Translations under genes and position numbers: made by a program | In this document: piece by piece, positions 54,701 through 64,000 of the stretch | How the letters are laid out: each line of letters begins with the position of its first letter | How positions within the stretch are numbered: the first letter of the stretch is position 1 | Assembly: GCF_042100115.1 (NCBI RefSeq) | Contig: NC_091279.1 | Span: 1,922,001-1,986,000 of the forward strand | Length of the DNA: 64,000 nt | Direction: 5' to 3' | Origin: Alternaria dauci | Lineage: Eukaryota > Ascomycota > Dothideomycetes > Pleosporales > Pleosporaceae | The notes under the pieces: model-generated | The model's input: only the letters and a program-made list of their open reading frames with translations | What the model was told of the DNA's origin: nothing | Database searches by the model: none

Positions 54701-55119
54701 TCGGGCGTGCGCACCGGCTGTACGGCTCTCGCTGGTTTCTTGGGCTCTTTGAGAGCTTCATCTTTGGAAGAAGTCGTAGCTTCTGAGTCTGCTTCGGGTA
54801 TGCGACGCTTCGGCATTATCTTCTTCGTAGGCTTCGGACGCGACAGGAACTCGTCCTCAGAGGGTACGTCGAAGATGTCGACTTGGTCGGTCTTTGCGCG
54901 CGCATTTCCGAAACCAGGTCCACCATTCGATGCGCCTCCAGCTTTGTTCATCGAGCCGTTCGAGGCTGCGGCATGTTTCCGCGGTCGCTCTGGGGATGGA
55001 GGCGCATCATCGTTGGAATCGGGCAGAGGTGGCGGAAAGGTGGAGTGGCGCGATGCTTTGCCATAGACTCTCTTGCGACGATCGCCAGAGGTGAAGTTGG
55101 CAAACATGGTCGTGGCCAT
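51782..55119 (-). CDS. Cohesin-release factor Wapl (WAPL-domain protein)
   Basis: Two exons (55119-52114 and 52063-51782) give 1095 residues; the 50-nt intron splits the C-terminal domain. The first 550 residues are disordered, rich in Lys, Pro, Ser and Thr, with many SP/TP sites suited to cell-cycle kinases. The WAPL domain begins near residue 630 (QQVHELRTRGRNAVLQHEAEMMIEE) and continues as helical repeats (RRSAMIDLCTKMADEKFCDQLLD, then YSVLSQLYETGSLGNLVKLAENG). The last exon contributes EESYSGVAIGYLGVLIGNLSLN, a strongly conserved family segment. Wapl with Pds5 opens the cohesin ring and limits loop size; yeast Rad61/Wpl1 is the counterpart. The N-terminal extension is longer than in yeast. 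It diverges from the UPRT gene. Confidence 0.9.
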
Positions 55120-55755
55120 GTTTGTGGGAAGCCGTGTTGTGGCGGTGACTTAGACGCGCATCTCGCAGGTAGTAGCACCTGTATGAACCGTGGAAGTCTC
55201 GGCAATCACCATTCACGCTCACATTGCACGGGCCGACGCGTCGGTTCACCGCAAACCTCAGCTCATTGTAACGACATCATCGCCCATGACGGCGAAATGC
55301 TCAAAGCGGAGGTTTGCATGGTGGCTGGTGATCGCAGCAGGGACCCAAACGCAAGGCACGCTAAACAGCGGGGCAAGGGTTCCTCCTTCCCAAACAGAGT
55401 GAAGGACTTCGCCGACGGTCACGAGCCTAGACTGCTACTCCACCTACGCTCCAGCTCCTCTTTCTTGCGCCTTATCTAGAGGTCGTATCCTGTTAATAAA
55501 AGTGCCCTCTATCGTTTGGTTTTACTCTTTGGAACGACCCCATTCTCGCTACCCCACCAATATCAAATTGCCTTGCAACACCACAAACCTTTAATCCATA
55601 TTCAGCCTCAGGTGAGTTCCTTTCTGCACACATTGGTGTTCAAAACAACTTCAGTGCAAACCCTGTGTATGGCTTTTTGATATCTCTTTCGACCCCAGAA
55701 CCGCACAAGTTTGACTGATTGACCAACTGACTGTAATCAGTCTCTTACCTCAAGC
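55120..55755. promoter_or_regulatory. Divergent promoter region of Wapl and UPRT genes
   Basis: This is 636 bp between divergent starts without a credible gene. A CT- and CA-rich leader precedes the UPRT ATG. A GTGAGTTCC site at 55612 with YAG further on could mark an intron in the 5' UTR. Confidence 0.45.
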
Positions 55756-56598
55756 ATGTCTTCCGAATCTCAACCCCCGTCCGAGTGCTTGGGACCCGAG
55801 TATCGTCCCGCAGCCTTGAAGCCAACAGCTACCGTCTCAACCCCTCTCAAGCAGAAGAATGTCCATATTCTACCCCAGTCCCCTCAGTTGATAGCATTGC
55901 TCACGTAAGGATCCCACGAACTATGATGGATACCACAAAAAGGTAGTCGACTAACAGCATCAAAGCATGATACGGGATCGCAACACTGGCCGCGCAGACT
56001 TCATCTTCTACAGCAACCGCATAATCCGTCTGCTTGTGGAGGAAGGCCTCAACCACCTGCCGACAGAATCCCAGGAGATCACTACCCCTGTGGGCCGCAC
56101 TTACTCCGGTGTCAAGTTCGAAGGCAAGATTTGCGGTGTCTCCATCATGCGTGCGGGAGAGTCGATGGAGCAAGGGTTGAGGGACTGCTGCAGAAGCGTA
56201 CGCATTGGCAAGATCTTGATCCAGAGAGATGAGGAAACCAGCAAGCCGAAACTGTACTACGACAAGCTGCCCGAGGACATTAGCGATAGGTGGGTCTTGT
56301 TGCTGGATCCCATGCTGGCTACGGGTGGCTCAGCACTCATGGCTATTGATGTGCTCAAGTCGCGGGGCGTACCAGAGGAGCACATTCTCTTCCTCAACCT
56401 CATTGCCAGTCCAGAGGGCGCGCAGAACCTTGCGGATAAGTTCCCCAAGGTGAGGGTTGTTACCGCTTTTGTTGATGCCGGTCTGGACGAGAAGAAGTAT
56501 GTTATCCCTGCCCGATCTGATTTACCAGTGCTGACAAGACATGTAGCTATATCGTCCCTGGACTGGGCGACTTTGGCGACCGATTCTACACAATGTAA
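55756..56598 (+). CDS. FUR1: Uracil phosphoribosyltransferase
   Basis: Three exons (55756-55904, 55966-56496, 56547-56598) encode 243 residues. The first intron ends at an AAG acceptor (55965); the CAG ten bases upstream would bring an immediate stop, so it is not used. The enzyme makes UMP from uracil and PRPP. Features include VHILPQSPQLIALLTMIRDRNT, RADFIFYSNRIIRLLVEEGLNHLP, the uracil-side loop in GVSIMRAGESMEQGL, and the PRPP-binding loop LLLDPMLATGGSALMAI. The final exon gives YIVPGLGDFGDRFYTM, the conserved uracil-binding C-terminus. Salvage UPRTs are called Fur1; a paralogue, Urc6, serves uracil catabolism in some yeasts. The gene lies 1.4 kb from Urc1 with only Elf1 between, so it may serve both roles. 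Confidence 0.96.
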
Positions 56599-56955
56599 TA
56601 GTAACCAAAAAAAACAAGTCGGATTCATCAAGCGCATTTGTTGGGCGTAGGGCGGCTTGGGTTTGCTTGAGCATATTAGCAGAAGACTGTTCAGACGAAA
56701 TGCATGATTTTACGCAGTTTGTGAGCCTCTGATGTGCAAGCTTCATTACAAATTTCTATACATGTTGCTAAGCGAACCGTGAAGACGCATCAGCCTGGTG
56801 CTGACGATAATGAAACGCCATCGTGAATCTGTGGATCTTTTTGGTATCCTAAACGCCGTGCAAGTCATGGCCCCTTCCCGTGTTCCCATGTGTTGTACAA
56901 GGCCGTCGGCCTTTGTGTCTGGTCGCTCCTTCGCTCCTGCCCACGGGCGACTGAC
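56599..56955. other. Intergenic between convergent UPRT and Elf1 genes
   Basis: This 357 bp stretch holds both 3' flanks. No further feature was recognised. Confidence 0.5.
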
Positions 56956-57453
56956 TTAGTCTGCGTACTCGCCCTCGGCATCGGGCTCGTCGTGTTCGAT
57001 GAAGCCGCCGTCGCCATCGTCCTCGTCTTGGTTGTGTGCCGTCGGCATTCGGCCCATACGATTCGTACTCCGCGCCGTGTCGACATTGCCCTTGGCTGCC
57101 TGCTTCGCAACCGCGTCACATGCATCGATCCAGTCGGCATAGACGTCGACGGGCGCACTGAGGTAGTTGATGTTTGTCTGGAACGTCTGGCCGCAGACTT
57201 TGCACTGCAGGTTGCCGACACCAGACTTCTTTTCGATGGAGACGCTGACGGACTTTTCGTGGTTGCAGAAGAGGCACTGGAACGTCGTCGGGAGTTTCTC
57301 CTTCTGCGCGGATGTTAGTCAGCGGCTCCTCTAGAGCGATGGGGTGTGGCGTGCCTTCTTGGGGCCCTGAGGCTTGCTGGATGACTTGCGCTTGCCCTGT
57401 CATTGCCATTAGTTTGCGAATGCGATACGTGAAGCCGGGGGAAAACACACCAT
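56956..57453 (-). CDS. ELF1: Transcription elongation factor 1 homologue (Elf1/ELOF1)
   Basis: Three exons: 57453-57451 (the ATG alone), 57396-57355 and 57303-56956, encoding 130 residues. The ATG is followed immediately by a GTGTGT donor, so the first coding exon is 3 nt. The second intron (51 nt) starts with GC, not GT (AAG|GCACGC...GCGCAG), and is required to produce the invariant [14 protein letters not shown]. The zinc ribbon is C25-x2-C28 and C49-x2-C52. The N-terminus [16 protein letters not shown] is the basic tail that lies along nucleosomal DNA ahead of RNA polymerase II. The C-terminal third is acidic. Elf1 travels with Pol II, helps passage through nucleosomes and supports transcription-coupled repair. 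It diverges from Urc1. Confidence 0.94.
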
Positions 57454-58040
57454 GATCCCGTTGTTTCTTGGAGATGCCGAATGCAGAAGGTGTGCGGATA
57501 CGTGGCTGCTCCCGGGCGACGGTAGTGCGGATGGCAAGGCGCGGACTCTGTGATTGTCGCGCGCTGGTCGTGTGCAGTGACGCGGAATCGCGAGTTTGGT
57601 TTGGATGCGTCTCGAGTCTCGCGTGGTTCCGACCGCCAAGATCCCTGTCGCTTCCCTTGCAGCTGCCGCATGCGTCGATAGCCGATAAGCGTCCCCGCTC
57701 CTATCAGCGCTCTCTCCGAGCCTCATGCACGTGTATAGTCAGCTGTTCTGTACGTGCTGGCACCGTCGGCGAGCTCCTGATATTTGACCACATTGCTCTC
57801 CCTCTTACCCTTCCCTCTCCTCTCTTCTCTGGATCTTCTTGGTCCCCTTTGACGTTTGTTCAAAGTTGCGTTTGTGTCCGTCCTTGCTACCCACGTCTAC
57901 ATCATCGTGTGTGTTGTCCCACCATCGGAGCTCACCGGTCTTTGCTTCACGTCCCGCCACGAATCCGGCAGTCACAATTGCTGATTTCCGCAAAACCCGA
58001 GAGCTTGTGCCACTTTGCATCGACTTGTCCAATAGCAAAC
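57454..58040. promoter_or_regulatory. Divergent promoter of ELF1 and URC1
   Basis: This 587 bp stretch between start codons is CT-rich on the plus strand near the URC1 end (CTCTCCCTCTTACCCTTCCC from 57794). The same frame as URC1 is open far upstream without stop, but the ATG at 58041 gives the family-like N-terminus. Confidence 0.5.
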
Positions 58041-59822
58041 ATGTCTTCTGAAAGCACTACCAGCGATGCTGTCCTCAAGGAGATCCTCGAGGGGCTCAAG
58101 GCCCTTCGATCCGAGAACTCTGTACTCGCAGCTTCAGTCGACAAGATCAACGGCCGTGTGAACATGCTGGCAGGCATCAAGCAGATCAAGGATGAGGCAG
58201 CAGACGCAGCTGCCAGTGGAAAGCTAGACGGCGAGAAGGCGAATGGAGTCGAGCCAGAGCAGTCAAAGTCTGTAGAAGCCGTTAGCGAGCAGTATGAGCA
58301 GCCACCTTCAGATGCTGATGCTCAACCACGTCGCACGAGTGTATCCAAGATTTCGAAAATCATCTTGACTTCATATCCCGGTCAAGCTGGTGTGGACCCA
58401 CTGCCCATGCAATGGGGTGCCAAAGACCCTGCTGTTCGTGGCCCTGTCGTTGTTTCAAGGCATCCGAACACTATCCGAAGGCGCAACGGTACGTCAAGAA
58501 GAAATACGATGGAAACCAGTTCATTCCTAACACATCTTAGCTATCGGTGCCCACGGTGGCTCGTACTCCATCTACAACGCTCTGGCTGTAGCAAGCAAGA
58601 ACCTCGACATCACTCACAAGCCGGACTTCACTAACACCGAGCCTGCTGCAAAGATTGGTCCTTTCCCGCAATGGAGTGACCCCAAGAAGATTGTGGCCAT
58701 GGATCCATACGGCCATCTTGCACCATGGCTGTACAAGGAGACCATGGACAAGGATGATGTTGAGATCAGGCCTACCATTGCCATCACCAGAGCGCACATG
58801 AAGGTGCCAGAACTTGAGGAGAGTGTACGAAAGGGCAGACTTGTTCCTGACGGCAAAATTTGCATCAACGAGACTGGTGAAGTTGCCGTCACCAAGGTTG
58901 CAGTCGAGCCTGTATGGTACTTGCCCGGTGTTGCTGAGCGCTTCAACATTGGTAAGTGGCTTCATCGCCGAGTCCTTTGTACGCTAACTAATGAATTCAA
59001 AAGATGAGGGAACTCTGCGCCGGACACTTTTCGAAGAGACTGGTGGCTCTTATCCTGAGCTCATTACCCGTCATGACATCAAGCTCTTCCTTCCTCCTAT
59101 TGGCGGTTTGACCGTCTACATCTTCGGTGACCCAGCAAAGATGTCCGATGCCAGCGCAAAGCTCGCTCTCCGCATCCACGACGAATGCAATGGAAGTGAC
59201 GTATTCGGATCTGACATTTGCACATGCCGTCCGTACCTCACATTCGGTATTGAAGAAGCAGTCAAGGAGGCCCAAAAGGGTGGTAGCGGTGTCGTCATCT
59301 ACTTCCGCAAAGAAGGTCGTGCTCTTGGCGAGGTCACCAAGTATCTCGTCTACAACGCCAGAAAGCGAGGCGAAGACCGTGCCAGCGAGTACTTCAAGCG
59401 CACCGAGAACATTGCGGGCGTCAAGGACATGCGTTTCCAGGCTCTGATGCCTGATATCCTGCATTGGCTTGGTATCACCAAGATTGACAGGATGCTCAGC
59501 ATGTCCAACATGAAGCACGATGCTATCGTCGAGCAAGGTATCCCAATCCATGAGCGCGTGCCTATTCCCGATGAGATGATCCCAGCGGATAGTCGCGTTG
59601 AGATCGATGCCAAGATCCAAGCTGGTTACTGTAAGTCTTCACATACGCTCATAGCCATGGACATTGCTGACGTGAGATTCACAGTCACGACCGGTCATGT
59701 CATGTCGATGGACGAGTTGGCAAACGTCAAGGGTCGTGGTTGGGATGATGTTGACGTAAGTGGAATCACATGAACCTCATATGTGTTGACGAGTCCGTAC
59801 TAACTTCGATATCCAGCATTAA
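58041..59822 (+). CDS. URC1: Urc1, GTP-cyclohydrolase-II-like enzyme of uracil catabolism
   Basis: Five exons (58041-58488, 58541-58951, 59004-59630, 59685-59755, 59817-59822) encode 520 residues. The last exon is 6 nt and supplies only His and the stop codon. Residues 1-110 form a predicted coiled coil and linker (AVLKEILEGLKALRSENSVL). The middle (about 125-285) is the Urc1-specific region (AIGAHGGSYSIYNALAVA). The C-terminal GTP-cyclohydrolase II domain has the zinc ligands Cys348, Cys359 and Cys361 in the canonical C-x10-C-x-C spacing, and EGRALGEVTKYLVYNAR, equivalent to EGRGIGL in RibA. It is too diverged and too long to be the riboflavin enzyme Rib1. Urc1 was defined in Lachancea kluyveri as needed to use uracil as a nitrogen source, with Urc4 and a UPRT. 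No Urc4 is in this window. Confidence 0.9.
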
Positions 59823-62800
59823 ACCACGAGTCCATCAGTGGAAAAAAGTGCCATATTGCAGAAGTCTACCACAGACAGCAAAATAGCACGACCAAGTTAT
59901 GTGATGATAGAAAACCACGGCTTCAACCGTACAGTCAAAACACAGAATAAAGAACATAGATCACACTGCTCTGCCACCACTTATTCTTGTGTGTTCAGAA
60001 TGGCAACTCAAAACCATGCCTACTTCTTTGCCATGATCTACATCATCTTCACACGCAAACAGCAATCACCAGACCCATGACCAATCAACAACATACAAGC
60101 CAACAACACTTCTTTTCAACCAATCGCTTACTGTCAAGTCCCCTCAGCACACGTATCCACCTAAACGTCCGCACGCATACCGCGTTCCCATTGTCAAAAT
60201 CTCCCACCGTTCACCGCACACATCCCCCTCCCCCACCTAGACGCAGTCTCCACCTCACCATTCCAGTCATACTCGCATCTGCACGTGAGAAAAGCCCACA
60301 TCACGTCTGCAACTCTGCAACACTAGACTCGGTCTGCAACAAAACGGTCCCTCCCCCCTTGCTAGCCATTCGTGATCGCTGTCACTATACATGCATGCCT
60401 GGTCCCCATGCCCCTGGTTTTTTTCGTGACATCCGCGCGAAGCCCTACCCGCACCTACCGCGCATGATCTCGTGTGACAGATACCGTATGCATGGCGAGG
60501 TCACTTACGGTGGGATTAGAGGACCTACCGTCCGGTGTGTTTAACACGAGTTCATGTGGATAAGCGTGTGTCGGATTCAGGGTCTAGATGTTTGATTTTT
60601 GTGGGTGGGCTGTGTGCACGTGTGAGTGGTGTAAGCCAAAGTGGGGGAAAGAAGGGTATAGCTTGGTTGGTAGGGTTAATGTTGAACGGAGCAAAGGACA
60701 CCGATTGATTGCCGGGAGCGGCCCGCTAGCTATGATGTTCTGACCGCTGGTGTTGGTACACGTTTTTTCTTTCTTCTTTTTTCTTAGTTTACCATTATTG
60801 CAGACCGCTTCTTTGATTGTGCGAGGATGTGTTCACTTGTAAATGGATACATGTCCACTATAAGCCTTGGTATGTTTCAGAATCTGGGAAATGGAGGTTT
60901 ATTGTGGTGGATAATTTTTTGCCTTTGCACGATAGGTAGCCAACAGAACAACGGCGACATCATGGCGAAGTGGATCGGGAAGATAGTGTTCTTGTTTTTC
61001 CGAATATGGAAGGAAGAAATTTGTGCCGTTTGGTTGGCTGGCCGGTTGTCAGAAGTGACAAGGTAGGATGCAGTACAGGCCGATTAGTGGCGGTAAACTC
61101 GTCACATTGTCGGCGACCGTTTCTGCGTTGCCGCAGTGACAAGCGCTCCTCTACTCGCTCGCTCAGGAGGGAGGAAGCTGCAATTACTCGGCATGGTGGT
61201 GAGCGGGTATACAGACCAGTATCCGGGAGGGATCGGCAGCGAGATCCGCCGTCGAAGTGCGTCTGGATTTGCGGAGAATTGTTCTGGGCAAAACCGTCTG
61301 AGCTGAGGGTGTGGTGGTGAGGGGTTATGTTGAGGAGGGGCCCAGCATTGTCACGAAAACACCAGCGCCTAGGAGTTCCTTTCGGGACATTGAGAGCTAG
61401 GGCATGCGAACTTTGCTTGTAGTGGATGATCGCACGCGGTCCGAAAACTGTACATGGGAATGTATCGTCGATGAGGATGCGGAATTGGAAAGATACTGTG
61501 AACGGCCGCGGCTATGACGGCGTGGAGGGGTACCCGCTTCCCGGGTCTGACATGCACGTCGGCATGGCTAACCACATCGCTTGTACACAATGACGGACTG
61601 GGCAGCACGGCATGATGCTAGACAACTTTCGGCTTCTGCATTTACCTCGTAATTTGGACGGACAGATGAACCATTGGCCTGCCTATGAGGTCTCTCGAGT
61701 ATATACAAGAAGGGCCGTATCGTGCTTGTGCAGCCATTTGACATGGTCCTTTATCAGCGTTTTGTTGAACGACCGGTGTTAGGCGGGCAGTTGAAGAGGC
61801 ATCGTTGGGATGAGGACTGTCAAATCGGAGCGTTGCCCGCTCCTCACGGAAAGCATGGCAACATGTGAGAGCAGCTGACGCGGAGGTGGAGCGAGACGAG
61901 GTAACAGTCGTTCCAGAACCAAGTCAGACATAAGCATTGCCGACAGAGTTACGTTTGGTGGCATTCTAGTTGCAAAGTCAAAAGGGTGAGGGGTAGATCC
62001 GGGGGATAGCTGGAGGGCTCGAATCATCTCCAGGAAATACTCGCAATCACCCAATATTGCACTCGGAGCCCCTTTGTCGCTACAAGAGTGAATAATCAGT
62101 TGTGCAGCGAACGTCACTCTGATTGCAGTCGTGTCAAGTGGTAGCGATATATTGCGAGCCCCCGTGTACCCCTAAAGCGGTAGAAGGTCGGGTACGCGTC
62201 TCCCCCTCAATGGCTATGCCACGGAGCGACCTTACCGATGTGACATGCACAACGCGAGAGACCGTTATCGAAGGGCTGTCGGTAATAGTGACCGGTGTCG
62301 AACGCGTTGGTGTCCTCGCGTGTCTTTATGCTCCAACCGGATCGCACAAAAGCGTGGGAAGGATGCCCTTGCAAGTGCAACGTTCTCGACTTTGAATGAC
62401 AAGGGATTGTCATCTGCATTGCATGACACGGCAGAAATAGAAACCTCAGCTGAGGCAATGTCGTCACCAACAAAATGGCCGACATGAATGAGGCTCATTG
62501 CAGGTCCGGTACCTGTCTCATGGTCGCACAAACCGCACGGTGGCCTGTAGAAGTGTCTGGAACTCGACGACGACTTGGGCTGTGCTATGGATGAGCATAC
62601 GTGTGCCCCTCGAACGTTCCTGATACACAGCAAGGAAGGCTCGCCCAGTTCCCAGGGCGAGGAACAAGGCAGAGCCGGTTCTGTCATCACCGCGCAGCCA
62701 TGACGGGTGTTGATTGGGATGGCGGCTTGCATCCGCCGATGCGATAGTTTGAGGATGCGACGGCGCCACTATGGCAGTGCACTCCCGCTCTTCCGGCGAG

Positions 62801-63411
62801 GCCTTGGATCGAGGTGCGCGATGCCAATCAGGAACGGCCGACACGAGTGACTTGCCACACGGTAAGCGCACCTCAAGGCGAAATCGACCTTTCCGATCTG
62901 GCTGCCCAGGTACCGTGCCAGCGTCTGCTTCATCACAACAACAAAGTGTTTCAGATCTGTCACCCGCCTCGTCGTCGGCGGTGGCCAACTCACACCTGCA
63001 GCAGCTCGCAGCAGACTACCAGACTAGAGAAATGGAGGTGAGGTGGTCTTGTGTGCACCAGGGGCGAGTCAGGGCGAGTCAAAGCGTGACAGCACACCTC
63101 CCTTGCAAACAGACTAATTCTGAACGTCCACGTTTTCTGGCGGTACCCACTTCGGCATGCATAACTAGCCCAAAAGGCCAGCGATGTCGAGTGGGGAGCT
63201 CCGGGCTGCTGATGCAGCCGGCGTCGACCAGGGTGCCTGGAACAGCCAGAGGCGTCACTATACATATATGCATTCGGTAATAGCGTCTAGGCGACTTGGA
63301 CACCATTATTATACTACCCTTCCGCTCACTTCGTCATTCTCCAATTCCCAACCCGCAGTTAATTCTCCGACTTTGACATTCGCTGCTTGCCGATCGACGC
63401 ACATCTTCACC
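59823..63411. other. 3.6 kb non-coding stretch with a composition switch
   Basis: No gene could be built. From about 59990 to 60420 the plus strand is rich in C and A with little G. From about 60480 to 60680 it is G- and T-rich. Pyrimidine tracts occur at 60764-60787. The right part is the probable long promoter of the gene at 63412. A 10-bp duplication, GGGCGAGTCA, lies at 63062-63081. Confidence 0.45.
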
Positions 63412-63921
63412 ATGTCTAGCCACCCACGATACTACTTCTCGCTACCTACCGAGGCGCCACAACGATCTCGCTCAGCAAGTCGGCGGCCACCTCTAACGCC
63501 GTCAACTGTGTCTTCGCCATGCCTCACCACACTCGTGCCTGTAACGTCTCGACGGGATTCTGGCACATCAACATCGGGTAGCCCGACCAAAGCCTCCATC
63601 CTCTTGGCCAAGGTTGCTTCATCGCCCACTACGCCTCGAGGCGAGACGCCGCCTGGAAGCCCGATGCTCACTCCACGATCGAGGCTGCAGTCGGAACCGG
63701 CCTATTCTTCAGAGAGGCCATCAATGTCCAGGACTGAGAGTGATCGCTACGTCAGGCAATACAGGCAGCAGGGTAAGCACTAAACCAAACGATTTGCAAC
63801 GAAGCAGCACAAGCTAACATTCTCTCTAGATGGCTACATCAGCTTTCCTGACTTTGAGAAGTTTTGCCAGAACCAGGACCCATATGGCCAGCAACAGCAG
63901 CAGTCTGATGTCAGGACATGA
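63412..63921 (+). CDS. Small disordered fungal protein of unknown function
   Basis: Two exons (63412-63772 and 63830-63921) with a 57-nt intron (GTAAGC donor, GCTAAC branch, CTAG acceptor) give 150 residues. The N-terminus MSSHPRYYFSLPTEAPQRSR precedes a Ser-, Thr- and Pro-rich stretch with many SP/TP sites (RRPPLTPSTVSSP, TTPRGETPPGSPMLTPRSR), suggesting proline-directed kinase targets. The C-terminal part (ESDRYVRQYRQQ, then DGYISFPDFEKFCQNQDPYG) looks more ordered and is likely the conserved core. It ends in a short run of glutamines and DVRT. DGYISFPDFEKF resembles an EF-hand exit helix but lacks a full calcium loop. No signal peptide is seen. The long upstream region suggests complex regulation. 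Confidence 0.75.
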
Positions 63922-64000
63922 ACGGACATGCATGAGTCTTTGATGTCATGCAACAAGGACTTGTCTTTTCAACAACACCCAGCAGCCCCATCACCGCATC

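Noticed and set aside
59987..60544. Open frame of about 185 codons rich in Pro, His, Ser and Thr
   Set aside because: It starts without ATG and its length follows from the C- and A-rich strand, which rarely forms stop codons.

Overview
The window reads as nuclear DNA of a filamentous ascomycete (Pezizomycotina), most likely a Dothideomycete of the Pleosporales type. Three things point there. Protein-coding genes are split by short introns, mostly 46-66 nt, with GTRNGT donors, CTRAC-like branch sites and YAG acceptors. Genes are densely packed on both strands without operons. Several families are typical of this group: a Zn(II)2Cys6 regulator, a hybrid histidine kinase, an expansin-like protein, a GTP-cyclohydrolase-II-like Urc1 and small secreted cysteine proteins. 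The class and order are inference; 'filamentous ascomycete' is well supported. I saw no rRNA, convincing tRNA, CRISPR array, intact transposon or secondary-metabolite cluster.

Layout. 0-5 kb: an F-box-like fungal protein, a J-domain protein and a bZIP factor of the Cys3/MetR type. 5-13.4 kb: a gene-poor stretch with a zinc-less MDR oxidoreductase, a mitochondrial ABHD11-like hydrolase and two small secreted cysteine proteins. 13.4-22 kb: a heavily glycosylated multi-pass membrane protein, a PAS hybrid histidine kinase and a caspase-like (clan CD) protein. 22-29 kb: SARAF and Pbn1 (both ER) diverge from one promoter, followed by the SUMO E1 subunit Aos1 and an unrecognised conserved protein. 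29.7-35.6 kb: a seven-exon Zn(II)2Cys6 factor, an expansin-like protein, and a 1.9 kb gene-free block. 35.6-40 kb: Bmt2 and ribosomal protein uL23 share a 193 bp divergent promoter; then Tim8 and a frameshifted secreted protein. 40-50.5 kb: an AVT-type amino-acid transporter, eRF1, prephenate dehydratase, seryl-tRNA synthetase and the TOR activator Rheb. 51.8-59.8 kb: the cohesin release factor Wapl, uracil phosphoribosyltransferase, the transcription elongation factor Elf1 and Urc1. 59.8-63.4 kb is a long non-coding stretch before a small disordered protein at the right edge.

How the genes fit together. Much of the window is housekeeping: ribosome and translation (Bmt2, uL23, eRF1, SerRS), growth control (Rheb), chromatin and transcription (Wapl, Elf1), the ER (SARAF, Pbn1) and nucleotide metabolism (UPRT with Urc1, two steps of the fungal URC uracil-catabolic route). 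The strongest leads for new biology are two. First, the eRF1 gene ends in a UGA-C stop followed by two stem-loops and a 49-codon in-frame extension that ends in a peroxisomal PTS1 tripeptide. Second, in the Rheb gene a well-formed 76-nt intron covers the CaaX box, so splicing could switch membrane anchoring. All exon structures were deduced by eye from frames, splice consensus and family conservation; none was tested by search or RNA data.
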